Assembly: GCA_964552795.1 (NCBI GenBank)
Contig: CAZKIO010000016.1
Coordinates: 1-64,000, forward strand
DNA from: JAEUHZ01 sp964552795
GTDB taxonomy: Bacteria > Planctomycetota > UBA1135 > GCA-002686595
Length of the DNA stretch: 64,000 nt
Reading direction: 5' to 3'
Shown: in pieces, positions 54,078-62,345 of the stretch
Layout: the number at the start of each line of letters is the position of its first letter
Position numbering within the stretch: the stretch's first letter is position 1
Program-made: the position numbers and the translations under genes
The notes under the pieces: generated by a model
Seen by the model: only the letters and a program-made list of their open reading frames with translations
What the model was told of the DNA's origin: nothing
The model's database searches: none

Positions 54078-55727
54078 TCAGGGCGCGGCGCCGACCAGGA
54101 GCACGGAGCGCGAGCCGACCGGCTCGCTCGCCAGGACGACGAGGCGCGCGCGCAGCTCGGGCGCGAGCTTGGGCCACTGGCGGTCCTCGACCAGCGCCAG
54201 GAACTCGCGGCCCTCCTGGTCCCGCGCCTGGGCAAGCAGCGTCGCGTTGCCGCGCACGGTCGGCACGCCGGAGTAGAAGCGGTAACCCTCCGGCTGCACT
54301 CCGACGCAGGGGATCCGCGCGGGCTGCTCGGGGCGCTCCGCGATGACCCGCGCGAAGGAGCGCGCGGATTTCACGGCATCCACTGCCGGAACGATCCACA
54401 CCGCGGCGGCGAGAGCGGCGGTCGAGAGGCCGAGCGCGATCGAGTCGGCCCATCTCGGGAGGTTTCCGCGCGAGCGGAAAGCCAGCGCCGCGCCGGCGCC
54501 GGCGGCCAGGCACACGGTCGTGGGCGCTGCCAGGCCGGCGTAGGGACGCGCCGCGTGCACGACTTGCACGGCGATGCCCGCGCCCAGGCTGGCGGCGAGC
54601 AGCAGCACCGGCGTTCCGATCGAGACCCAGCGCGCGAGCCGGCCCTGCTGGAGCGCGCGCTGGAAGGCGGCGGCGGCGAACCAGGCCGCGGCCGGGTACA
54701 GCGGCAGCACGTAGACCTCGCGCTTGGGCGGGATCGCCGAGAACACCGCGAAGACCAGCGCGAACCACAGCCCGGCGCGCACCAGGCCCGGACCCGCGGC
54801 GTGCCCGCCGGTCCGGCTGGCGCGCCAGGCACGCCAGGTCTCGGCGATCCCCAGCCAGACCAACAGCGTCCAGGGCATCACGAACGCCGACATCTCCAGC
54901 GCGTGCTCCCACGGCGGCCCGGCGTGCGGAGCATCGGCGGTCGTCGCGCGGCCCAGGTGCTGGCCGAAGAACAGCGGGCGCGCGAGTTCCGGTTCGCTCC
55001 ACGACGCCAGCGCGGCCCACGCCGCGACCGGCGCGACGGAGAGCACGAGCATCGCCGTCCAGGCCCCCGGCGTGAAGCGCAGCGGAACGCGCGCGGAGCG
55101 CGGCACGAGGCGCGACGCGACCAGCGCCAAGCCGACGATCAACCACGCCACCGGCCCCTTCGCCAGGGCGGCCAGACCGGTCCACAACCCCGCGCGCGCC
55201 GCGCACGCGGTCCGCGCACGCGCGGTTCCGCCGTCCTTCCAGATCTGGTCGACTGCCGCCAGCGTCAGGAACGACAGCACCGGATCGAGTTGCAGGCGCG
55301 CGCCCATCCACAGGACGAGCGCGCTGCCCAGGAAGAACAGCGGCGCCCAACGGCCCGCGACCGGTCCGATGAACCGCCGCGCCATGCGCCCCGTGAGCCA
55401 GGCCGAACCGATCGTGGCCGCGATCGAAGGGAGGCGCAGCGCGAACTCGGACCAGCCCGCGAGGCTGCCCAAGAGGCCCGCCAGCCAGTACACGAGCGGC
55501 GGCTTGTCGGGATACAGCTCGCCGCACAGGTGCAGCACCAGGAGGCTGCCGCTCTCGAAGGCCTCGCGCGCGATCTGCGCGTAGCGCGGTTCGTCGGGCG
55601 CCCACAGGTCCCGCACGGCGGCCAGCGCCAGGATTGGAACGAGGAAGTGCCAGCCGCCCAGGAACGGACCGGGCGTGTCGGCGGTCGGGGGCGGCGCCGC
55701 GGCCGCGGTCACGCGTGCTCCATCCAT
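54078..55727 (-). CDS. ArnT/GT39-like membrane glycosyltransferase
   Basis: 549 aa with about twelve helices. DLWAPDEPRYAQIARE near residue 40 is the catalytic Asp-Glu loop of the PMT/ArnT family, and LYPDKPPLVYWLAG the next conserved loop. It transfers a sugar from an undecaprenyl-phosphate carrier to lipid A or another envelope acceptor. Faces a GT2 polyprenyl-phosphate glycosyltransferase and a LABN protein on the other strand, which together could make and use the donor. Convergent with the histidine kinase. Confidence 0.85.
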   Translation of the reverse strand: MDGARVTAAAAPPPTADTPGPFLGGWHFLVPILALAAVRDLWAPDEPRYAQIAREAFESGSLLVLHLCGELYPDKPPLVYWLAGLLGSLAGWSEFALRLPSIAATIGSAWLTGRMARRFIGPVAGRWAPLFFLGSALVLWMGARLQLDPVLSFLTLAAVDQIWKDGGTARARTACAARAGLWTGLAALAKGPVAWLIVGLALVASRLVPRSARVPLRFTPGAWTAMLVLSVAPVAAWAALASWSEPELARPLFFGQHLGRATTADAPHAGPPWEHALEMSAFVMPWTLLVWLGIAETWRAWRASRTGGHAAGPGLVRAGLWFALVFAVFSAIPPKREVYVLPLYPAAAWFAAAAFQRALQQGRLARWVSIGTPVLLLAASLGAGIAVQVVHAARPYAGLAAPTTVCLAAGAGAALAFRSRGNLPRWADSIALGLSTAALAAAVWIVPAVDAVKSARSFARVIAERPEQPARIPCVGVQPEGYRFYSGVPTVRGNATLLAQARDQEGREFLALVEDRQWPKLAPELRARLVVLASEPVGSRSVLLVGAAP

Positions 55728-55771
55728 CGCGCGTGCCTTGGTCCTCGCATGGTCCGCGGTTCGAGCCCATC

Positions 55772-56593
55772 ATGGCGCCCCCGATGGCCACGTCCAGCGC
55801 GATTCCGCCGCCCGGCGCCCGGGCGGGGCACCTGCCGTTCCAGGTGCGCGACCGGTTCGCGGGCCGTGCGCGCGGATCGCTCGAGCTGTCCCTCGTCGCG
55901 CCGGTCTACGACGAGGAGGACAACCTCGAGCGCCTGCACGCGCGCGTGGTCGAGGTGTTCGGGAACGGGGACGGCTGGGAGCTCGTTCTGGTCGACGACG
56001 GCAGCGCCGATCGATCGCCCGAGCTGATCCGCGCGCTGGCCCGCCGCGACCCGCGCGTCGTGGGCGTGTTCTTCGAGCGCAACTGCGGGCAGACGGCGGC
56101 CACGGCGGCCGGGTTCCAGCTCGCGCGCGGCCGGCTGATCGCGACGCTCGACGCCGATCTGCAGAACGACCCGGGCGACCTGCCGGCCATGATCGCGCTG
56201 CTGCCGGGGCACGACGCGGTCGTCGGCTGGCGCAGGAAGCGCCGGGACACGTTCGTGCGCCGCGCGAGCTCGCGCCTGGCGAACGGCATCCGCAACTGGA
56301 TCTCGAAGGATTCGATCCGCGACACGGGCTGCTCGCTCAAGGTGTTCCGCGCCGAGGCGATCCAGGCGATCCCCCTGTTCGAGGGCATGCACCGCTTCCT
56401 GCCGACCCTCCTGCGCTACCACGGCTTCTCCGTGATCGAGCACGGCGTCGGCCACCACCCGCGCACGGCGGGCCGCAGCAAGTACGGCGTGTGGAACCGC
56501 GTCTTCCGCGCCGCGAAGGACCTCCTCGCGGTGCGCTGGATGCGCGCGCGCCTCTTGAAGCTGCCGATCCGGGAGGTCAGCGGTGCGGGTTGA
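55772..56593 (+). CDS. GT2 family polyprenyl-phosphate glycosyltransferase (DPM1/ArnC-like)
   Basis: 273 aa from ATG 55772 (another ATG at 55784). After about 30 residues of Pro/Arg leader, LSLVAPVYDEEDNLERLHAR, VLVDDGSADRSPELI, ERNCGQTAATAAGFQLARG and the DADLQNDPGDLPAMI metal-binding motif define the GT2 core, with RDTGCSLKVFR and GRSKYGVW further on. It would load a sugar onto a polyprenyl phosphate. The C-terminal membrane helices of ArnC/GtrB are absent. Overlaps the LABN gene by 11 bases. Confidence 0.88.
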   Translation: MAPPMATSSAIPPPGARAGHLPFQVRDRFAGRARGSLELSLVAPVYDEEDNLERLHARVVEVFGNGDGWELVLVDDGSADRSPELIRALARRDPRVVGVFFERNCGQTAATAAGFQLARGRLIATLDADLQNDPGDLPAMIALLPGHDAVVGWRRKRRDTFVRRASSRLANGIRNWISKDSIRDTGCSLKVFRAEAIQAIPLFEGMHRFLPTLLRYHGFSVIEHGVGHHPRTAGRSKYGVWNRVFRAAKDLLAVRWMRARLLKLPIREVSGAG

Positions 56594-57161
56594 GCGCCTC
56601 CTCGCCTGCCTCCTGCTCGCGTGCGCGTTCCTCGCGCCGCGCGCCGCGGCGCAGGCCCCGGGCGCGCCTGCGCCGCCGGTCGCGGTCGACCTGCAGGTCC
56701 GGCTCAAGGACATCCCGCTCGTCGAGATCGACGGACACATGTACGTGCGGAACGGAGGAGAGCGCCTGGTGCCGGCCGAGGTCTGGCTGGCCGGCCTGCG
56801 GAGCGCGCAGGAGGAACAGCGCCGGCACGGGTTCCTGTTCGTGCTGTTCAACATCACGAAGCCCTGGGGCGTCGCCTGGGTCGCGGTGGGTTTCCTGGGA
56901 CAGGCCCTGTTCACCGTCCGCATGCTGCTGCAGTGGTGGGCCAGCGAGCGCGCACGGCGCTCGGTGATCCCCGTCGCGTTCTGGTGGGGCAGCCTGTTCG
57001 GAGGCCTCCTGCTGTTCGTGTACTTCTGCTGGCGCAAGGACATCGTGGGCATCGTGGGCCAGTCCACGGGCCTGTTCGTGTACGCGCGCAACCTGATCCT
57101 GATCCACCGGCGCGCGGCGTCGCCCGCGCCCGGCGCGGCGAGCGCGCGCGCCGCGACCTGA
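56583..57161 (+). CDS. LABN (lipid-A-disaccharide synthase N-terminal) domain membrane protein
   Basis: 192 aa from a GTG within the end of the GT2 gene. A signal/first helix (LLACLLLACAFLAPRAAA) is followed by a short soluble part and three helices with the LABN signature: ALFTVRMLLQWWASERARRS, FWWGSLFGGLLLFVYF and DIVGIVGQSTGLFVYARNL. LABN proteins often accompany GT2 polyprenyl-sugar synthases; a flippase or accessory role is suspected. Confidence 0.85.
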   Translation: MRVERLLACLLLACAFLAPRAAAQAPGAPAPPVAVDLQVRLKDIPLVEIDGHMYVRNGGERLVPAEVWLAGLRSAQEEQRRHGFLFVLFNITKPWGVAWVAVGFLGQALFTVRMLLQWWASERARRSVIPVAFWWGSLFGGLLLFVYFCWRKDIVGIVGQSTGLFVYARNLILIHRRAASPAPGAASARAAT

Positions 57162-57177
57162 ACCGAGGACACCCTGC

Positions 57178-58884
57178 TTGGTCCGCCACCTCGTCACCAG
57201 CGCCCTGCCCTACGCCAACGGCCCGATCCACTTCGGCCACGTCACGGGCGCCTACCTGCCGGCCGACGTCTACGTGCGCACGCTGCGCATGCTGGGCGAG
57301 GAGGTGCTGTTCGTGTGCGGCGCCGACGAGCACGGCGTGGCCATCACGATCGGCGCGGAGCGGGAGCGCCGGCCGTACCCCGAGTACGTGGCGCACTGGC
57401 GCGCATCGATCAAGCGCACGTTCGACGCCTTCGGGATCGAGTTCGACGTCTGGTCGGGCACCAGCGTCTGCCCCGAGCACGCCGCCGCGAGCCAGGAGTT
57501 CTTCCGGCGCCTCGACGATCGCGGGTACCTGAAGAAGCGCGAGACCGAGCAGCTCTACTGCACCAAGGACGCGATGTTCCTGGCCGACCGCTACATCGTT
57601 GGCACCTGCTACGTGTGCGGCCACGAGGAGGCGCGCGGCGACGAGTGCCCCAAGTGCGGCTCGTGGATCGACGCGCTGCTGATGAAGAAGTGCGCGTGCA
57701 AGCTGTGCGGCAGCGCTCCCGAGCGGCGCAGCACGCGCCATTGGTACCTCGACCTGCCGCGGCTGCGCGACGAACGCATCGCGGCCTGGTTCGAGGACCA
57801 TCCCTGGCGTCCCAACGTGCGCGCGTTCGTGGCGCAGATGCTCAAGGAGATCCAGCCGCGTCCGATCACGCGCGACATGCAGTGGGGCGTGCCCGTGCCC
57901 CCCGACCGCGCGGGCGGCGAGAGCGGCAAGGTGCTGTACGTGTGGTTCGACGCCCCCATCGGCTACGTGTCCTTCACGCAGCAGTGGGCGCGCGAGCAGG
58001 GCCGCCCCGAGGACTGGCGCCGCTGGTGGCAGTCGCCCGACACGCGCCTCGTGCACTTCATCGGCAAGGACAACATCCCGTTCCACTGCGTGGTGTTCCC
58101 GGCGATGCTGCACGGCGTCGGGCAGGACTTCGTGCTGCCCTGGCAGGTGCCGGCCAACGAGTTCTACAACCTCGAGGGCGGCAAGTTCTCGACGTCGGCC
58201 GGCTGGACCATCCCGGTCGAGGACTTCGTCGCGCGCTTCGACGCCGAGGCGGCGCGCTTCCACCTGCTCGTCTCGGCGCCCGAGTCGGCCGACAGCGACT
58301 GGCGCTGGCAGGAGTTCCAGGCGACCAACAACGCGCTGCTCGCCGATACGATCGGCAACCTCGTGACGCGCGTCCTGCGCTTCCTCGACAAGAACCACGG
58401 CGGGCGCGTGCCCGCGATCGATCCCCGGCACGTCGAGCAGCTCGACCGCTGCATCCTGACCGAGTGCGGCCCGTTCGGCGATCCGGCCGAGCACGTGCGC
58501 GAGTTCCGCTTCCGCCGCGCGGCGGAGGAACTCGTCGCCTGCGCGCGCGTCGCCAACGTGTTCGTCGACCGCATGGCTCCCTGGGCGCTGCGCAAGACCG
58601 ACCCGGAGCTGTCGGCCGGCGTCCTCAACACGAGCTGCGAGTGGCTGGCCTGGCTGGCGCGCTGGATGGCCCCGTTCCTGCCCGGCAAGGCGCAGAAGCT
58701 GTGGGCGATGCTCGGCCAGACCGGCGCCGTCGCGGCCGAGCGCTGGCCCGGCGTGCCGGCTCACGGACGCTGGCGCGCGCTCGCCGCCGATCAGAGGCTG
58801 GGCACGGTCGAAGGCCTGTTCGCGAAGATCGACGACGCGACGGTCGCGGCCGAAGTCGCCGCCCTGGAAGCCCGCCGCGGCTGA
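57178..58884 (+). CDS. metG: Methionyl-tRNA synthetase
   Basis: 568 aa from a TTG supported by GAGGA 8 bases upstream. HFGH at 18-21 is the HIGH motif; the zinc knuckle has four CxxC-type pairs (CYVCGHE, CPKC, CACKLC); the second signature is KFSTS at 336-340. The anticodon-binding helical domain follows. There is no C-terminal EMAP/Arc1p-like dimerisation domain, which makes the protein compact. It charges tRNA-Met. Confidence 0.96.
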   Translation: MVRHLVTSALPYANGPIHFGHVTGAYLPADVYVRTLRMLGEEVLFVCGADEHGVAITIGAERERRPYPEYVAHWRASIKRTFDAFGIEFDVWSGTSVCPEHAAASQEFFRRLDDRGYLKKRETEQLYCTKDAMFLADRYIVGTCYVCGHEEARGDECPKCGSWIDALLMKKCACKLCGSAPERRSTRHWYLDLPRLRDERIAAWFEDHPWRPNVRAFVAQMLKEIQPRPITRDMQWGVPVPPDRAGGESGKVLYVWFDAPIGYVSFTQQWAREQGRPEDWRRWWQSPDTRLVHFIGKDNIPFHCVVFPAMLHGVGQDFVLPWQVPANEFYNLEGGKFSTSAGWTIPVEDFVARFDAEAARFHLLVSAPESADSDWRWQEFQATNNALLADTIGNLVTRVLRFLDKNHGGRVPAIDPRHVEQLDRCILTECGPFGDPAEHVREFRFRRAAEELVACARVANVFVDRMAPWALRKTDPELSAGVLNTSCEWLAWLARWMAPFLPGKAQKLWAMLGQTGAVAAERWPGVPAHGRWRALAADQRLGTVEGLFAKIDDATVAAEVAALEARRG

Positions 58885-58988
58885 TTCCGACTGCGACCGG
58901 CGGCCCGGAACGACGATCGGCCCCCACGGCCAGGCCGGGGAGCCGATCGATGTGCATGCAGGGATGTTCGGGGGTCCGGCGGACCGGA

Positions 58989-59258
58989 TCAGAGCGATTC
59001 CTTGAGCGCCTTGCCGACGCGGAAACCGACGCGATGGCCGGCCGCGATCTCGATCGCCTCCCCGGTGTGCGGGTTCCGGCCCAGACGCGCCTTGCGCTTC
59101 TTGAGCTCGAAGGTCCCGAAGCCGGTGAGGGTGACGCCCTGGTCCTCCTGGAGGCCCTTCTTGATCCCGTTGAGGACAGTCTCAACCAGGAGCGCCGCCT
59201 GGAGCTTCGACGTGCGAAGCTCCTCGGCGACGTAGTTGATGAGGTGGCTCTTGTTCAT
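58989..59258 (-). CDS. hup: HU-family DNA-binding protein
   Basis: 89 aa, the usual HU length. Helical base (MNKSHLINYVAEELRTSK), GFGTFELKKRKARLGRNPHTGE on the DNA-binding beta arm, and the C-terminal RVGFRVGKALKESL. Strong Shine-Dalgarno (GGAGG) before the ATG. Twenty-one bases downstream of the Lys/Ala-rich histone-like gene; the two are probably co-transcribed. Confidence 0.95.
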   Translation of the reverse strand: MNKSHLINYVAEELRTSKLQAALLVETVLNGIKKGLQEDQGVTLTGFGTFELKKRKARLGRNPHTGEAIEIAAGHRVGFRVGKALKESL

Positions 59259-59279
59259 TCCGGAGCCTCCTCGTCAACC

Positions 59280-59426
59280 TCACTTGGCGGCGGCCTTGCG
59301 GCGAGCCTTCTTGCGACCGCGCTTCTTCTTGCCGGCCTTCTTGGCCGCCTTGCGCGCGCCCTTCTTGGCCGCCTTGCGGGCACCCTTCTTGGCTGCCTTC
59401 TTCCTGGTCTTCTTCTTCATCGCCAT
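59280..59426 (-). CDS. Tiny histone-H1-like Lys/Ala-rich protein
   Basis: 48 aa; 27 of 48 residues are Lys or Arg and nearly all others Ala or Gly. Two copies of KKGARKAA occur in tandem. It resembles the C-terminal tail of histone H1, the chlamydial Hc1/Hc2 type and other bacterial H1-like proteins. An AGGAG box precedes the ATG at 59426. It probably compacts DNA together with HU encoded next. A longer reading upstream is unsupported because the composition changes sharply and the ribosome site lies here. Confidence 0.75.
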   Translation of the reverse strand: MAMKKKTRKKAAKKGARKAAKKGARKAAKKAGKKKRGRKKARRKAAAK

Positions 59427-59840
59427 CTGGAAAAACTCCTTGGACTCTGGGTCCGTGGTAATGCGCCTGGAAGGCGCAATGGCCACGACATCGCAAGAGT
59501 CATCGGCGGGAGACCTACGGATCTTTCCATCCCACCCGGAAACTTCCACTACCTTCAGCGTCTCGCGGCGCTTTGCCACGAGTTTCCATCCCGCATTCGA
59601 GGACTTGGGCCTGCGCGGAGCACGCGCGAAGCGCGCGCTGGGCGCCGCGTCGCGCAGCGCAGGCGCACGCCGCAAACCTACCGAGGCACTGGACTTCCGC
59701 GCGTGATCGCGCAGTTCGCAGCGCGCCGGGCGGAGAGCGGCCGATCCACGCGCGGCGCAGCGCGCAGCCTGCGGCGCTTCCCCAGACCGTGATTCCCATT
59801 TCTGGGCATGACGCACAGATCACCTGTGGAAAGTAGGAAA
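59427..59840. other. Gene-poor region upstream of the H1-like gene
   Basis: About 410 bases without a supported gene. A small hairpin TGCGCC-TGGAA-GGCGCA sits about 40 bases upstream of the H1-like ATG. The segment is visibly less GC-rich than its neighbours and probably carries the promoter and leader of the H1-like/HU pair, though no convincing -35/-10 pair was found. Confidence 0.5.
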
Positions 59841-59868
59841 GGCCGCGTCCCAATTGTGGGACGCGGCC
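59841..59868 (-). terminator. Intrinsic terminator of the MglA/roadblock operon
   Basis: A perfect 12-bp stem (59841-59852 with 59857-59868), a 4-base loop and on the minus strand a following T-rich run (TTTCCTACTTTCC). The best intrinsic terminator in the window. Confidence 0.8.
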
Positions 59869-59892
59869 CTCCGTTGCCCGTCGAGGGACACT

Positions 59893-60396
59893 TCAGAACA
59901 AGCGGTCGAGCGCGGCGTTGGCGCTCGCGGTGAAGTCGCTCGAGAGGCCGCCGGACGCGTCCGGCGCGCGGGCGTCGATCGCCTGCAGGATCTCGACGAT
60001 CGAGCGCACCGCTTCCACGGCGTAGTAGCGCACCATGCCCAGGTTCGTGCGCTGGTCGAAGACCATCGCGAGCAGGGCACGATCGCCGACCAGCGCGATC
60101 TGGATGCTCTCGCGCTGTCCCTGGTGGAACATCGTGGTGAACTCCTCCTCGCCCAGGAGGCGCGCCATCTCGCGGGTGGCCGCGAAGGATCCGGCAATGA
60201 GCGCCGCGATCGAGTCGATCGACTGCTGTGCCGCGTCGCCGCGCCGGGTCACCATGTGCCCGTCGCGGTCCACGAGCAGGGCGCAGCGCGCGCCCGAGAG
60301 CTCGAGGAAGGCGTCGAGTTCGCCGTCGATCTTCTCGACGTCGCGTTCGTAGTAGACGAGGCGGTCCGCGCGCAGTGTCTGGTCCATAGGTGCCAT
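59893..60396 (-). CDS. Roadblock/LC7-domain protein (MglB-like)
   Basis: 167 aa. A helix followed by the roadblock fold: GARCALLVDRDGHMVTRRG, IAALIAGSFAATREMARLL, ESIQIALVGDRALLAMVFDQRTNLGMVRYYA. MglB-type roadblock proteins act as GAPs for MglA GTPases. The C-terminal 35 residues are Ala/Ser-rich and likely disordered. Fourteen bases separate it from the MglA gene. An internal ATG at 60387 is possible. Confidence 0.82.
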   Translation of the reverse strand: MAPMDQTLRADRLVYYERDVEKIDGELDAFLELSGARCALLVDRDGHMVTRRGDAAQQSIDSIAALIAGSFAATREMARLLGEEEFTTMFHQGQRESIQIALVGDRALLAMVFDQRTNLGMVRYYAVEAVRSIVEILQAIDARAPDASGGLSSDFTASANAALDRLF

Positions 60397-60410
60397 GGTG
60401 CTTACCTCGC

Positions 60411-61823
60411 TCAGAGAACGGCCAGGACCATCTTCGCCACGACGGCGCCGACGCCCAACGCAACGACGACGAAGACGGCTGTGTACATCAGGCGCCGCTT
60501 GCCCCCGCCAGGGGTGGCCATCGGCTGATTGCGCGGCTGGATCCGCTGCCCCGGCTCCACGCCGGCACTGCGTGCGCCCGGAGCCATGCGGCTCGCGGCC
60601 GCGCGCGCCGGAGCCGGCTGCCCGGCGCCGTCCGCCCGTCCCCCCGGCCGGACCGGTGCGCGTCCCGGCGCGTTCATCGGAGCGGCGGGCCCGCGCGGCG
60701 CGACGCCCTGGGTCTGCGACGACATCTGCGGCGCGCGCTGCATCCCCGTCTGGTGCAGGTGGGCCGGCGCTCCGAGCGAGCTCTGCATCGGCGCCATGCC
60801 GAGCGTGCGCTGCATCGGCTGCTGCGCCATGGTCGGCGGTTGCATCGCGGGCGGCTGCATTCCGATCGGCTGCCCGGGCGACTGCTGCTGCGGGACGAAG
60901 CCCTGCGGCGCGATACCCTGCGGCGCGATGCCCTGCGGCGGGGCGTGCACCGAGGTGCGTGCCAGCGCGTCCGGGTGCGCGGGCGCCTGAGGTCCGCCCG
61001 GAGCGGGCCGCTGCATCGAGAGCGGCGCGTGGCCCTGCGCCGCGGCGTTCTGCAGCGGCTGGACGCCCGCCCCCACGGGGCTCGCCTGCATCGGGATCGC
61101 GCGCGGCTGCTGCTGCGGGAGCGGCGCGGCCGGTTGGGACGGAGCCTGCGGCAGGCTGCGCGCCGCGGGCGCGGAAGGCGCGGCGTGGTAGCCGGTCTGC
61201 GAGAGGCCCGCCGCGGCCGCCGGAGCACCGCCCGGCCGGCTGTTGGAGTGGATCGTCTCCAGCACGCGCGCGGCCAGTCCCTTCAGCGTCGGGAACACGC
61301 CCTGGCCGGTGTTGGCCGTGGCCTCGAAGGTCGGCACGCCCCAGGGGTTGAGCAGCTTGTTGAGCTCCTCGACAGGCAGGGCGTCGGGCAGGTCGCGCTT
61401 GTTGTACTGGATGATCAGCGGGAGCTGGCTGAGCTGCTTGCCGTACTCCGCCAGGTTCTGCTCGAGGTTGCGCATGGACTCGAGGTTCTCCTCGACCATG
61501 GCGGCGGAGGAGTCGGCGACGAACACGACGCCGTCCACGCCCTGCAGCACGAGCTTGCGCGTCGAGTTGTAGTAGACCTGGCCCGGCACCGTGTAGAGCT
61601 GGAAGCACGTGCGCATGCCCGCCACCGTGCCCAGGTCGAGCGGCATGAAGTCGAAGAACAGCGTGCGGTCGCCGTCGGTGCTGATGCTCGTCAGGTCACC
61701 GCGGTTGGCGACGGGCGCGCGCTGGTGCACGACCTCGAGGTTGGTCGTCTTGCCCGACATCCCCGGGCCGTAGTAGACGATCTTGGCGTTGACTTGCTTC
61801 TGCGCGAAGTTGATCTGGACCAT
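60411..61823 (-). CDS. mglA: MglA-type small GTPase with a long Pro/Gln linker and a C-terminal membrane anchor
   Basis: 470 aa, more than twice the length of ordinary MglA (about 195). Residues 1-195 are a full GTPase: P-loop GPGMSGKTT at 19-27, TSISTDGDRTLFFDFMPLDLG, TVPGQVYYN (switch 2) and QYNKRDLP. Residues about 200-440 are low complexity, rich in Pro, Ala, Gln and Met with short repeats (PQGIAPQGIAPQG). The last 25 residues (MYTAVFVVVALGVGAVVAKMVLAVL after KRR) form a tail-anchor helix. Membrane tethering would be unusual, because Myxococcus MglA is soluble and cycles between poles. Flanked by roadblock genes. Confidence 0.88.
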   Translation of the reverse strand: MVQINFAQKQVNAKIVYYGPGMSGKTTNLEVVHQRAPVANRGDLTSISTDGDRTLFFDFMPLDLGTVAGMRTCFQLYTVPGQVYYNSTRKLVLQGVDGVVFVADSSAAMVEENLESMRNLEQNLAEYGKQLSQLPLIIQYNKRDLPDALPVEELNKLLNPWGVPTFEATANTGQGVFPTLKGLAARVLETIHSNSRPGGAPAAAAGLSQTGYHAAPSAPAARSLPQAPSQPAAPLPQQQPRAIPMQASPVGAGVQPLQNAAAQGHAPLSMQRPAPGGPQAPAHPDALARTSVHAPPQGIAPQGIAPQGFVPQQQSPGQPIGMQPPAMQPPTMAQQPMQRTLGMAPMQSSLGAPAHLHQTGMQRAPQMSSQTQGVAPRGPAAPMNAPGRAPVRPGGRADGAGQPAPARAAASRMAPGARSAGVEPGQRIQPRNQPMATPGGGKRRLMYTAVFVVVALGVGAVVAKMVLAVL

Positions 61824-61826
61824 GGT

Positions 61827-62345
61827 TCATTCCCCAGAGGTCTGTGGGGAGCCGTCCCCGGTGATCGCGATTTCCTGACCGGCGTCCTCGGCGAGGACCG
61901 GCATGCGAGTGGAGCTGGATTCCCGCGACGGGAGCGCCGCGGGCGGTTGATCGTTGCCGGCGCTGCCGCGCTGGGTCTCGGCGCGGCGCTGGCGCTCCAT
62001 GCGCGCGACCGCGGCCTCCATCGGCATGCGCAGCTCGTCGACGTTGGCGCCGCTGTCGAGCACGACCACCAGCAGCGCGCCCGGAGCGTGCATCGCCACG
62101 AGGTTCCCGCGCGCCGCGCGCAGCACCAGGTGACGCGGCGCGCCCCAGGTCAGCGGCGCCACCGCGCGGTCGATCTCGGCGACCCAGCCCGAGGCCAGGG
62201 CGGCCAGGGCGTCGTGCTCGTCCACGCCGCCCTCGCCCGAGGTCGAACCGCTGCCGCGGACCGTGATCGGCACGCCGTCGGTGGTCACGAGCGCTACGGT
62301 GCGCACGCCGGCCATGTGCGCCAGGGTGTCCAGGACATGGTTCAC
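61827..62345 (-). CDS. Roadblock/LC7-like protein
   Basis: 172 aa from a GTG overlapping the previous stop (GTGA). N-terminal MNHVLDTLAHMAGVRTVALVTTDGVPI is the typical roadblock start, followed by ALAALASGWVAEIDRAV and a strand NLVAMHAPGALLVVVLD. The C-terminal 50 residues are polar and disordered. Three bases separate it from mglA. Likely a second regulator or localisation partner of the GTPase. Confidence 0.75.
   Translation of the reverse strand: MNHVLDTLAHMAGVRTVALVTTDGVPITVRGSGSTSGEGGVDEHDALAALASGWVAEIDRAVAPLTWGAPRHLVLRAARGNLVAMHAPGALLVVVLDSGANVDELRMPMEAAVARMERQRRAETQRGSAGNDQPPAALPSRESSSTRMPVLAEDAGQEIAITGDGSPQTSGE

Noticed and set aside
59280..59816. A longer, 178-residue version of the H1-like gene
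   Set aside because: The upstream part has unrelated composition and the AGGAG ribosome site fits the ATG at 59426.
60411..61823. Reading the long MglA tail as a frameshifted or fused neighbouring gene
   Set aside because: The linker is continuous low complexity in frame with the GTPase and ends in a clean basic-then-hydrophobic anchor just before the stop, so a single product is the simpler reading.
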